DNA from: a virus
DNA: 41,113 nt
Strand: one strand, 5' to 3'
Virus record (IMG/VR): IMGVR_UViG_3300042691_055937
Coordinates: 1-41,113 of that record
Part shown: one piece after another, positions 30,182 through 36,526 of the stretch
Layout of the letters: each line of letters opens with the position of its first letter
Position numbering within the stretch: position 1 is the stretch's first letter
The notes under the pieces: model-generated
Database searches by the model: none
What the model was told of the DNA's origin: nothing
The model's input: the letters and a program-made list of their open reading frames with translations, nothing else
Translations under genes and position numbers: made by a program

Positions 30182-30546
30182 CACGCCGCCCTCCGCAATC
30201 CGCACAGGCGCTGCCCGCAGCGGTCCGCCTCGACAGCACCCACTGACCGGTCGCACTGGTCGCACCAGCGCCGCTCGGGCAGCTGTGGAGCGCTGTCCGC
30301 TTTTTCGGCCCGCCTTGGCATATGCAGCACCACCACTGCCTCGGCCCGCACCTTGGCAGCCGGACGCGCGCCATAGCGGTTGCCCGAATGGCCCAGCGTG
30401 CGCAGCCCGAGATCGGCGATCCGCTTGTTCAGCGTCGCCCGGCAAAGACCCAGCGCCGCAGCAATCTGCCGCCGCGAGCGTCCCTCAAAAATCATCTGGC
30501 GCAGCTGCAGATCGAGCGCGGCCCAGTCGTGACGAACCGCGCTCAC
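30181..30546 (-). CDS. GcrA-like HTH protein with C-terminal CX2C-X11-CX4C motif
   Basis: A 121-aa product from a GTG at 30546 (GTGA overlap). WAALDLQLRQMIFEGRSRRQIAAALGLCRATLNKRIADLGLR is a helix-turn-helix laid out like the N-terminus of GcrA, the alphaproteobacterial sigma70 cofactor (WT...LxxLWxxGxSxxxIAxxLGxxxxxxVxxKxxRLGL). The C-terminus CDQCDRSVGAVEADRCGQRLCGLR has Cys95, 98, 110 and 115 with the spacing of a small zinc knuckle. The neighbouring ParB-like protein ends in the same motif. A transcription regulator acting on early genes is likely; whether it is a true GcrA homologue is not shown. Confidence 0.65.
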   Translation of the reverse strand: MSAVRHDWAALDLQLRQMIFEGRSRRQIAAALGLCRATLNKRIADLGLRTLGHSGNRYGARPAAKVRAEAVVVLHMPRRAEKADSAPQLPERRWCDQCDRSVGAVEADRCGQRLCGLRRAA

Positions 30547-31607
30547 GCCGCCCGTCCTTGTCGGCCTACCGCTGCGCTGCTTGAGGCCGCCACATCCCGC
30601 AGCTTGCACCACGCGCTCTGGCACCGCTTGGCCTTGTCCGGCGAAACCAGCTTGTCGCACTGGTCGCAGAACTGGTCGCCCTGCGCGCGCCGGTCATAGC
30701 GGTCGCCGAACGCCGCCGCGGCCCCGCCGACTGGCAGAGGCAGTGGGGTCGGTGAGGGACGGTCAACATCCGCCCCGACGCCCGCCCTAACACTGGCCAT
30801 CGCCTCGCGCAGGACGAAGGACATGGCGACGGTCCGACCAACGCCGGATCGCGCCATCTCCTCGAGCGCGGCCGAGCGCCACTCACCCTGCGTCCTGGTG
30901 CGCAACACCGTGATCAGACGCGACAGTGCCTCGTCATCGATCACCCCGTCGCCGGTCTTGCCGGCACACACCGAGACCAGTCCCGGAAAGATCGTCCCGG
31001 CGTAGTGCAGCACCTTGCCCTTGAAGGCCTCCGCCATCAGCGTCATCGCCAGCTCGGTCGCCGCAGGCCCTTGCGACTTCCACGCCTGCCGCAGACCGCC
31101 GATGTTGGCGATCTGGCCGGGCTGCCAGAACAGGGGGTTGGTGTGCGGCGCAAGGCTCAGCCCCGCGCGCTCCATCGCCGCCCCGATCGCGATGCAATCC
31201 GCATCGCCCGCCACCAGTGCGGCCCGGAACTTGTCGATCGCATTGACCGGACGCCGCCGGTCATTCAGATCGTTGAACAGCTGCGCCTCTTCAACGACAT
31301 CGCTGAATTCCTCGATCAGGCAGGGCAGCTGCTGAATATCGCCGCGCAGCTTGGCCGCGGCGAGCCGGTGCTGCCCGTCGACCACGAACAGCCGGCCATC
31401 GCGGCGCGACACGGTCAGCACCTGGGCGCGGCCCCAGTGCCAGTTGAGCGCGATGTCGGCAATCAGCGCCTGGCTCTCGCCATTCTCGATCGAGCGCTGG
31501 TAGCGCGGATCGATCTCGAGCTGATCAGGCAGGCAATACTGCATCACCGCCAGCGTGCCGCGCGCCGGCTGCATCGTCTCGCGCGAGAAGGTCTTGGGCT
31601 TCGACAT
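30543..31607 (-). CDS. ParB/Srx-like protein (DUF6551) with zinc-type tail
   Basis: A 354-aa protein. DGQHRLAAAKLRG (residues 77-89) preceded by IDPRYQRSI is the ParB-fold nucleotide/catalytic box found in DUF6551 proteins. In ParB-fold enzymes this box binds CTP or ATP; here the substrate is unknown. A helical middle part follows. The C-terminal part has FCDQCDKLVSPDKAKRCQSAWCKLR with four Cys (314, 317, 329, 334) spaced as in the next gene, then an ASSSAAVG tail encoded by a 24-bp repeat shared with the gene at 33156-33782. It is coupled to both neighbours by start/stop overlaps. Roles in replication or host takeover are inferred. Confidence 0.75.
   Translation of the reverse strand: MSKPKTFSRETMQPARGTLAVMQYCLPDQLEIDPRYQRSIENGESQALIADIALNWHWGRAQVLTVSRRDGRLFVVDGQHRLAAAKLRGDIQQLPCLIEEFSDVVEEAQLFNDLNDRRRPVNAIDKFRAALVAGDADCIAIGAAMERAGLSLAPHTNPLFWQPGQIANIGGLRQAWKSQGPAATELAMTLMAEAFKGKVLHYAGTIFPGLVSVCAGKTGDGVIDDEALSRLITVLRTRTQGEWRSAALEEMARSGVGRTVAMSFVLREAMASVRAGVGADVDRPSPTPLPLPVGGAAAAFGDRYDRRAQGDQFCDQCDKLVSPDKAKRCQSAWCKLRDVAASSSAAVGRQGRAA
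30564..30587. repeat. 24-bp direct repeat, copy 1
   Basis: Identical over 24 bp to 33723-33746 and in the same reading phase: both copies encode ASSSAAVG. Here it lies at the C-terminal end of the ParB-like protein (residues 341-348). Confidence 0.9.
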
Positions 31608-31954
31608 CAGACCGCCTCCGAATTTGCTTCAAAGGCATCAGCCAGCGTCGGATGCGACCGGGTCGGCCACGGCCCGTGATAGGCGCGCGGACGATCGACC
31701 ATCTCTTCCGCAACGACCCTGACGAAATCCTTGGCCAGATCGAACGCCCGCAGCGCCGCATCGAGCTCGTTACGCAGACCCTCGGCCTCGGCGCGGGTCA
31801 GCAGCCTCGGCTTGTCCACGCAGTATTTGCGCTGCTCGATCATCAGCACCAGCGGCCCCGCGATGCCGAAGCGCGCATCGCCATTCGGCATCGCCACCGC
31901 GCGATAGATCCGCGGATTGCCGGCAAAGGGATAATTGTCGGGCTGCACGTTCAT
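31607..31954 (-). CDS. Hypothetical early protein, 115 aa
   Basis: The start is at 31954: GAGGG lies 8 nt upstream, and the ATG follows the DnaN stop by two bases. MNVQPDNYPFAGNPRIYRAVAMPNGDARFGIAGPLVLMIEQRKYC is beta-rich, then an acidic helical tail follows (RAEAEGLRNELDAALRAFDLAKDFVRVVAEEM). I do not recognise a family. Its tight fit between dnaN and the ParB-like gene (TGATG overlap) supports a real gene. It might be an adaptor for the clamp or primase, but nothing in the sequence shows this. Confidence 0.6.
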   Translation of the reverse strand: MNVQPDNYPFAGNPRIYRAVAMPNGDARFGIAGPLVLMIEQRKYCVDKPRLLTRAEAEGLRNELDAALRAFDLAKDFVRVVAEEMVDRPRAYHGPWPTRSHPTLADAFEANSEAV

Positions 31955-31956
31955 GG

Positions 31957-33159
31957 TCAGACCCTCATCGGCATCAGGACGCAGAAGAATGCCGTGTCCG
32001 CCGGATCGCGCAGGGTGCACGGATCGCCGGCGGTATCGTCCCGCGGCCACTGGAAATCGATTTCCTCGCCGGTAAAGCCGGTCAGGCAGTCGACCAGATA
32101 TTCCCCGTTGAAGCTCGCAATCTTGTGACCGGCCGGAAAGCCATGCTCGGCCGCGACATCGACATGCGCCCCGCCGAGATCGTGGCACTCGAGCGAAACC
32201 CTGATGCCAGCCTCGCGCGCATCAAGCCGCACCGCCCGCGTCCGCGTCGTGGAAAACGGCGTCAGCGCCCTGATCGCCGCCAGCAGCTCGGCGCGGTTCA
32301 TCCGGACCGAGCTTGCCACACCATTCGGGATCACCCGCGCGTAATCCGGATAGACCCCGTCGATCAGCTTGCTCGTCAGCGTCAGCCCGAGCCCGCCAGC
32401 GCTGCCGGCAAAGGCAATGCGCGGCGATCCCTTGGCCTCAGGGGCAAGAGTGTTTTCGGGCCGGTTGGGCAATCCCGCACGGCCATAGCTGAGCCGCACC
32501 GCGTCCTTGCTCTTGGCAAAGTGCTGCATCACCTTGAGAATGAAGCGCCGCGGAATGATCGTGCGCGGCGGAACATCGCCCTGGGCGCCGGGCAGCGGAA
32601 CATCGACGATCATCAGCCGGTGCCCGTCGGTCGCTACGAAGCGCCACAGCCACTCGCCGATGCGCTCCATCGCGATACCGTTGAGGTAATAGCGCCTCTC
32701 TTCGAGCGAAATGGCCGGCATCACGCGGGCGATCTGCGCCAGCTCGGCCGCACCGAGATCGCACCCGAACTCTTCGACAGCGATCACTTTCATGACCGGA
32801 AACTCGTCAGCGGGCAGGGTGTTGATGCTGGCCGAGAGCGCGCCGCTGGCGATCTGCACCCGCGCATCCTTGCCTTCTCCGGCAAAGGCCAAGTCAACCG
32901 TGTCGCCGCCGACCTGCTTGATCGACCGCGCCACCTGCTTCGCGCCGCGCAGCGCAAAGGGCGCCAGCCCCACGCCCGAATAGGGCATCTCGACCACGGC
33001 AGAGGTGTCGAGATCGGTCGCGTCGAGACGCAACTTGCCATTGGCCGTGACCTTGATGGTCTCGAGGATCGGGATCCGCGCATGACGGTCGGCGACGCTG
33101 GCGGCAATATCGAGCGCACGGGTGAATTCCCTGCGATGGGCAGTCATGATCTGGCTCAT
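31957..33159 (-). CDS. dnaN: Phage DNA polymerase III sliding clamp (beta subunit-like)
   Basis: A 400-aa protein with the three-domain beta-clamp layout. Recognisable segments are IPILETIKVTANGKLRLDATDLD in domain 1, VATDGHRLMIVDVPL in domain 2 (the T-D-G-H-R-L box), and FNGEYLVDCL plus the C-terminal FFCVLMPMRV in domain 3 (bacterial clamps end MPMRL). The clamp tethers the replicative polymerase to DNA. Phages usually borrow the host clamp, so an own copy is uncommon; it may recruit host Pol III to phage DNA or compete for clamp-binding proteins. GGGAG lies 6 nt before its ATG, which overlaps the upstream stop. Confidence 0.88.
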   Translation of the reverse strand: MSQIMTAHRREFTRALDIAASVADRHARIPILETIKVTANGKLRLDATDLDTSAVVEMPYSGVGLAPFALRGAKQVARSIKQVGGDTVDLAFAGEGKDARVQIASGALSASINTLPADEFPVMKVIAVEEFGCDLGAAELAQIARVMPAISLEERRYYLNGIAMERIGEWLWRFVATDGHRLMIVDVPLPGAQGDVPPRTIIPRRFILKVMQHFAKSKDAVRLSYGRAGLPNRPENTLAPEAKGSPRIAFAGSAGGLGLTLTSKLIDGVYPDYARVIPNGVASSVRMNRAELLAAIRALTPFSTTRTRAVRLDAREAGIRVSLECHDLGGAHVDVAAEHGFPAGHKIASFNGEYLVDCLTGFTGEEIDFQWPRDDTAGDPCTLRDPADTAFFCVLMPMRV

Positions 33160-33782
33160 CTGTTACTCCCCACGTTATCGGAACCTGTCGATTTCCCGGC
33201 ATGCCTGCCGGTCAGGATGGTCACTTTCGGCCCGTGCTGCGCACCGAAGGGTGCGGGCTGGATCGCGATCTTGCCCTCGGCCTCGAGCCGCTTCATCAGC
33301 CACCGCGCCCGCTCGCGCGCCTTGTCATGGGTCTGGCCCGTCACCGCCTCGGCCAGCTTGGCCCGCGAGGGGCAGGGCGCGCCTGCCGCTGCCGCTTCCA
33401 CCAGCACGCGGTGCAGGATCAGCAGCTGGCTGGCGGTCAGATCGGGCATCACCTGCCGCGCCCGCGCGCTGGCGGTATCGACGCGCTCGATCAGGAACTG
33501 CCAGCGCCGCTGGTCCATCGGGTCACGCCGCTGAAAAGTGCGAACCTCGCCCGCATCCACCCACTGCCGCACCAGCGCCACCGCAGCCTCTTCGCGCGGC
33601 AGTTCGAACCCGGTCGCATAAATCGCCTTGGCCAGCGGAGCCGCGGTTTCGAACCACGCCTCAAGCTCGCTCACCGGCACCACCAGCGCCAGCGCAAAGG
33701 AAAAGGTTTCCGAGTTCTTGCCGCCTACCGCTGCGCTGCTTGAGGCGTGCTGCTGCGTCTGTGCGATCCCCCTCTGGCCCAT
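33156..33782 (-). CDS. Winged-helix-like early replication/regulatory protein
   Basis: A 208-aa protein from the ATG at 33782, 3 bp after the CII-like gene (a TTG two codons earlier is in frame). Residues 13-20 (ASSSAAVG) are encoded by the 24-bp repeat shared with the ParB-like gene. The middle part is helical (EAWFETAAPLAKAIYATGFELPREEAAVALVRQWVD). Residues 120-190 (LTASQLLILHRVLVEAAAAGAPCPSRAKLAEAVTGQTHDKARERARWLMKRLEAEGKI) look like a winged helix. Position upstream of dnaN and downstream of the cII-like gene is where lambdoid phages encode their origin-binding protein (gpO), but I cannot show origin repeats. Confidence 0.6.
   Translation of the reverse strand: MGQRGIAQTQQHASSSAAVGGKNSETFSFALALVVPVSELEAWFETAAPLAKAIYATGFELPREEAAVALVRQWVDAGEVRTFQRRDPMDQRRWQFLIERVDTASARARQVMPDLTASQLLILHRVLVEAAAAGAPCPSRAKLAEAVTGQTHDKARERARWLMKRLEAEGKIAIQPAPFGAQHGPKVTILTGRHAGKSTGSDNVGSNR
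33723..33746. repeat. 24-bp direct repeat, copy 2
   Basis: Identical to 30564-30587, 3.16 kb away. Here it encodes ASSSAAVG at residues 13-20 of the winged-helix-like protein. Confidence 0.9.
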
Positions 33783-33784
33783 GG

Positions 33785-34267
33785 TCAACCCACCTTTGCC
33801 AGACGGACCGATGCGGTCTCTTCCTCGATTGCCAGCGCCCGAAGCTTGACCAGCGCGGCCACCACCTCGTCGATGTCCTGCGCCAGCGCACCGGCCTCGC
33901 GATTGTCGATCTGGTCGTCAGCCAGCGCTGCCATCAGAGTGCGGGCCACATCGCCAAACTCGGCAGTGGCCTTCGCCATCTGCAAGGCGAGCGGGGCTCC
34001 CGAACCGGTCACCGAAGGCAGCTCGATCGCGACGTGGCCGAGCTCGGCGGCGAAGGCGGCGAGGATCTCGGCCTTGCCCCCGCACGCCAGCGCGGCCTCG
34101 TCCAGCTCGACCATGTGCTCGAGCGTCGGCAGATCGACATCGTTGCGATTGTTCCAGCGCCCGGCCTGCGAGGAGGACACCCCCGCCGCCAACGCCGCCC
34201 GCTCGATCCCGCCGACATGCTTGATCGCGCGGATCACGGCGAGCTTGATGAAGCCCCGCCGGATCAT
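33785..34267 (-). CDS. CII/CP76-family phage regulator
   Basis: A 160-aa protein. LAVIRAIKHVGGIERAALAAGVSSSQAGRWNNRNDVDLPTLEHMVELDEAALACGGKAEILAAFAAELG is the HTH and dimer region of the Phage_CP76/CII-like family, and the C-terminal helix (DQIDNREAGALAQDIDEVVAALVKLRALAIEEE) is the usual four-helix end. In lambda, CII turns on repressor and integrase genes at infection. It is the third gene of the leftward operon after cro, the same place as lambda cII. The gene overlaps the small membrane protein gene by 4 bp. Confidence 0.75.
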   Translation of the reverse strand: MIRRGFIKLAVIRAIKHVGGIERAALAAGVSSSQAGRWNNRNDVDLPTLEHMVELDEAALACGGKAEILAAFAAELGHVAIELPSVTGSGAPLALQMAKATAEFGDVARTLMAALADDQIDNREAGALAQDIDEVVAALVKLRALAIEEETASVRLAKVG

Positions 34268-34443
34268 TCGCCCGCTCCCAGAATGGTCAGGACCGCCGGC
34301 CAGACGAAGAAGGTGTAGAGATCAGCCCCCACCGCGCGCGGATCATCGCCGTGGCAGGCGCGATGGCTGGAACGGATCAACCGCAGCGTCAGGCCACCGG
34401 CAAGGAAGTAGGCGAACGCAAAGCCAAGCCAGAATTCGATCAT
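34264..34443 (-). CDS. Small membrane protein, 59 aa
   Basis: The ATG at 34443 has GAGGGG 6-7 nt upstream. There are two hydrophobic segments: MIEFWLGFAFAYFLAGGLTLRL and DLYTFFVWPAVLTILGAGE, joined by a His/Arg-rich loop (RSSHRACHGDDPRA). It sits between the Cro-like and CII-like genes, 10 bp after the former and ATGA-coupled to the latter. Unknown function. An early membrane protein in this slot may protect the infected cell or adjust host physiology, but the sequence offers no direct clue. Confidence 0.55.
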   Translation of the reverse strand: MIEFWLGFAFAYFLAGGLTLRLIRSSHRACHGDDPRAVGADLYTFFVWPAVLTILGAGE

Positions 34444-34453
34444 CGCGCACCCC

Positions 34454-34813
34454 TCAATCGAACACAGCCGCGCTGCCGGAAGGGCAGGCTGGAAGGGGAC
34501 GGGAATCCGCCAGCGTCTTTCCCGCTGACAGGACAGGGCACGGCAGGGTAACCCCGACGACATGAGCCAGATCGATCGCCTCTTGAGCAACCTCGCCCGC
34601 CGGCCAGTTGTCCGGATCAGCGAGGAACGCCGCGAACTTCTCCAGCGTGGCGTCGGTCACCTTGTTGCCCGGATCGCGCAGGCGCTCGACCGTCTGGGCA
34701 TGATTGGAAACGATGCTCGACAAAGCGCCGAGCGTGCGACCGGTTGCGCGCGACCAGGCCTCTGCTGCATCCAGCAGACGGTCTCGCAGGCGGGGGCGTA
34801 GCATTTGATCCAT
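34454..34813 (-). CDS. Cro-like HTH protein
   Basis: A 119-aa protein from the ATG at 34813 (AAGG 6 nt upstream); ATG at 34804 is possible. LLDAAEAWSRATGRTLGALSSIVSNHAQTVERLRDPGNKVTDATLEKFAAFLADPDNWP is a compact HTH region of the type placed opposite CI genes in alphaproteobacterial phages. It is the first gene of the leftward early operon, starting 8 bp from the presumed -10 and directly beside operator O1. A Cro-like antirepressor acting at the same operators is expected. The tail (PLPACPSGSAAVFD) is disordered. Confidence 0.68.
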   Translation of the reverse strand: MDQMLRPRLRDRLLDAAEAWSRATGRTLGALSSIVSNHAQTVERLRDPGNKVTDATLEKFAAFLADPDNWPAGEVAQEAIDLAHVVGVTLPCPVLSAGKTLADSRPLPACPSGSAAVFD

Positions 34814-34820
34814 GCCGCGC

Positions 34821-34850
34821 CTTATGCGGGGTATAACCCGCACATGTCAA
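34821..34850 (-). promoter_or_regulatory. Leftward early promoter (PR-like)
   Basis: On the minus strand TTGACA (34850-34845) is a perfect -35 box, and CATAAG (34826-34821) an acceptable -10 at 18-bp spacing. Operator O1 fills most of the spacer and O2 overlaps the -35 by one base, so bound repressor would block RNA polymerase. It drives the cro-like gene and the replication operon. Confidence 0.65.
34826..34841. promoter_or_regulatory. Operator O1, GCGGGGTATAACCCGC
   Basis: A near-perfect 16-bp palindrome between the -35 and -10 of the leftward promoter, extended to 18 bp by flanking T and A. One of five copies of GCGGG-N-TA-NNN-CCCGC in the window, all within 1.7 kb. Confidence 0.85.
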
Positions 34851-34865
34851 CGGGCTATGTCCCGC
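34850..34865. promoter_or_regulatory. Operator O2, ACGGGCTATGTCCCGC
   Basis: Second copy, 24 bp from O1 start to start, with one mismatch in the left arm (A for G). It overlaps the last base of the -35 box of the leftward promoter. Confidence 0.82.
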
Positions 34866-34884
34866 TTTTTTCGCATTCCGATTT

Positions 34885-34900
34885 GCGGGATACGTCCCGT
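34885..34900. promoter_or_regulatory. Operator O3, GCGGGATACGTCCCGT
   Basis: Third copy, ending immediately before the repressor ATG at 34901. Binding here should shut off repressor synthesis (autoregulation), by analogy with lambda OR3. Confidence 0.82.
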
Positions 34901-35635
34901 ATGGCGCAAAACCCCGAAAACGCCCTTTACGATCGCATCGACGCTCAGCGCGAACAGCTGGGGATAAGCGCCCGCGAGCTGTCCCTGCGTGTCACCGGCA
35001 AGCCCGATCTGATCCGCGATCTTCGCCGTCGCGGTCATGCCCCCTCGGCCGACAATCTCGCCCGCATCGCCGAAGTCCTCGATGTCAGCGTCGACTGGCT
35101 GCTCGGGCGCAGCGCGAACAAGGCACCGGTCCTAAGCGAAGTCGCTTTTGCCGATCGTCGTCTCGATTGGAACGGCCCTAAACCGGATCTCGACCCCATC
35201 CCGCTGGTCGGCACCGGTGACTGTGCCACGATCCAGTTCGAAAGCGATGGCGGCCAGATGCTCGATGTCGAGCGGTGCAGCTTTAATGCCGATCACACCG
35301 TCCGCATGATTGCCCGCCCGCCCGCGTTGAAAGGCGCGCGCGATCTTTATGCCATCTACTTCCAGGGCGAGAGCATGATGCCCCGCTTCGAACCCGGCGA
35401 GGTTGGCATCGTCGATCCGACCCGCCCGCCCGGGCCCGGCGATTACGTGCTGGTGCAGCTCACCAACGGCGAGGAGGACCACGTCACCAGCGTCCTGGTC
35501 AAGCGCCTGGTCCGCACCACCCTGCGCGAAATCGTGCTCGAGCAGTTCAATCCGCCGGCCACCTTCACGGTCCCGCGCATCCGCGTCGCCCGCGTCCACC
35601 GAATCCTGCAGCAGACCGATCTGCTGTTCGGCTAA
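34901..35635 (+). CDS. CI-type repressor (HTH plus S24/LexA-like peptidase)
   Basis: A 244-aa protein. Residues 5-68 form an XRE helix-turn-helix (YDRIDAQREQLGISARELSLRVTGKPDLIRDLRRRGHAPSADNLARIAEVLDVSVDWLLG). Residues 100-230 form the S24 peptidase-like domain, with the catalytic Ser158 in FQGESMMPRFEPGE and Lys201 in VLVKRLVR. No Ala-Gly cleavage pair is visible in the linker; Val103-Gly104 in PLVGTGD is the nearest candidate. There is no ribosome site before the ATG, which abuts operator O3, so a leaderless message is likely. It should repress both early operons through the shared 16-bp operator and be inactivated in the SOS response. Confidence 0.9.
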   Translation: MAQNPENALYDRIDAQREQLGISARELSLRVTGKPDLIRDLRRRGHAPSADNLARIAEVLDVSVDWLLGRSANKAPVLSEVAFADRRLDWNGPKPDLDPIPLVGTGDCATIQFESDGGQMLDVERCSFNADHTVRMIARPPALKGARDLYAIYFQGESMMPRFEPGEVGIVDPTRPPGPGDYVLVQLTNGEEDHVTSVLVKRLVRTTLREIVLEQFNPPATFTVPRIRVARVHRILQQTDLLFG

Positions 35636-36069
35636 CGCGATCCCGCGATCACAGCGAAGACAAGCAGGGCGGACAGCAGCAACGCGCACCCGATCGCCCA
35701 TCGGCCGACCCGCGCAGCGAACTGCTCGGCTTCTGCGTCAAGATCGCGCGAGCTGCGATCCCCAGCAATTGGCCAGATTGTCACTTTCAATCTGACACCG
35801 AGGTGCCCCGACCGCCCATCCTTGCCGACAAAGGCGACCTCGGCATCGACGTCCTTGCCCTCGTCCAGCAGGGCACTCGTCAGCCACCCTTCGCGCGGAA
35901 GGTAGCCAATGGTCTGCCCGCGATGATTGTCCACCCTGATCGCCCGCGGATCGTAGGGATTGTCCGGCTCAGGCACCAGCAGCGCCTCTTTGCCCACCAT
36001 CCCCTTGTAGATCGCGCCTTGGTAGTTCGATTCCCCGACGACAGCGACCTCGTAGGTGCGCCCGCTCAT
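35632..36069 (-). CDS. Membrane-anchored HIRAN-domain protein
   Basis: A 145-aa protein. Residues 5-95 match the HIRAN domain (VVGESNYQGAIYKG, then EPDNPYDPRAIRV and IGYLPRE), known as a DNA-end or damaged-DNA binding module in HLTF and in bacterial proteins. Residues 124-142 are one hydrophobic helix (WAIGCALLLSALLVFAVIAG) at the very C-terminus, so the HIRAN domain should face the cytoplasm, tethered to the inner membrane. Its gene is ATGA-coupled to the lipoprotein gene and runs against cI, overlapping its stop by 4 bp. This is the place of rex in lambda. A sensor of incoming or broken DNA at the membrane is an attractive inference; no homologous system is known to me. Confidence 0.75.
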   Translation of the reverse strand: MSGRTYEVAVVGESNYQGAIYKGMVGKEALLVPEPDNPYDPRAIRVDNHRGQTIGYLPREGWLTSALLDEGKDVDAEVAFVGKDGRSGHLGVRLKVTIWPIAGDRSSRDLDAEAEQFAARVGRWAIGCALLLSALLVFAVIAGSR

Positions 36070-36380
36070 ACGCAGTTCTTGAACTTGATCACCGATACCG
36101 GCGAATTCGCCCGCCGCACCTCGACCCGCGATCCTTTGCCATCAGGCACCACCGTGTAAACGACGCCCGTCATCCCGACCGCGCTCTTGATGCTGATCAC
36201 GTAAGACCCGTCGCCGCGCGCGAAGGGCGCCGCCATGTTCTTCTCGCCGATGCAGAAGGCGACTTCCTCGGCTGATCGCGCCGAGGTGACAACCTCGTCT
36301 GCAGCCTCCGCCATGATCTCCTGCGTCGATGCGCAGCCCGCCAAACCCAGAACCGGCACCAGCCAAAACAGCTTACCCAT
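36066..36380 (-). CDS. Lipoprotein of the immunity-region cassette
   Basis: A 104-aa protein from the ATG at 36380 (GGAG 8 nt upstream). MGKLFWLVPVLGLAGC is a clean lipoprotein signal, with lipid attachment at Cys16; Ala at +2 favours the outer membrane. The mature part has an acidic helix (EIMAEAADEVVTSARSAEEVAF) then a beta region (GSYVISIKSAVGMTGVVYTVVPDGKGSRVEVRRA) ending with a Cys. It is the first gene of a two-gene minus-strand unit with the HIRAN protein. A role in blocking superinfection at the envelope is plausible; a role as a signal partner to the HIRAN protein is speculation. Confidence 0.72.
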   Translation of the reverse strand: MGKLFWLVPVLGLAGCASTQEIMAEAADEVVTSARSAEEVAFCIGEKNMAAPFARGDGSYVISIKSAVGMTGVVYTVVPDGKGSRVEVRRANSPVSVIKFKNCV

Positions 36381-36450
36381 TGATTGTGCTCCACGAATGC
36401 CTGCCGCACTTATCGCTTTTCGCCCCGGCAAGCGCAAGCAGGCGATTGAA

Positions 36451-36466
36451 GCGGGGTAAATCCCGC
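36451..36466. promoter_or_regulatory. Operator O4, GCGGGGTAAATCCCGC
   Basis: Fourth operator copy, between the lipoprotein gene and the rightward operon. It lies upstream of the rightward -35 box and could also influence the divergent lipoprotein promoter. Confidence 0.83.
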
Positions 36467-36474
36467 ATTTGGAA

Positions 36475-36503
36475 TTGACGCGGGATAAAACCCGCATTAT
36501 TCC
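36475..36503 (+). promoter_or_regulatory. Rightward early promoter (PL-like)
   Basis: TTGACG (36475-36480) is a good -35. TATTCC at 17-bp spacing is a poor -10, while CATTAT fits the consensus better but is only 14 bp away. Operator O5 covers the last base of the -35 and nearly all of the spacer. It drives the operon that begins at 36527. Confidence 0.5.
36480..36495. promoter_or_regulatory. Operator O5, GCGGGATAAAACCCGC
   Basis: Fifth operator copy, within the rightward promoter. Together with O4 it places the integrase operon under the same repressor as the leftward operon. Confidence 0.85.
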
Positions 36504-36526
36504 TCCCGCATCCAAGGGAGGAACCC

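Noticed and set aside
29525-30445. Extended starts for early genes (for example 30445 for the 218-aa protein, 29720 for the methyltransferase, 32188 for the 115-aa protein)
   Set aside because: The extra residues are out-of-frame shadows of the upstream genes; overlap starts (TGATG or GTGA) or a start just past the upstream stop explain the real genes.
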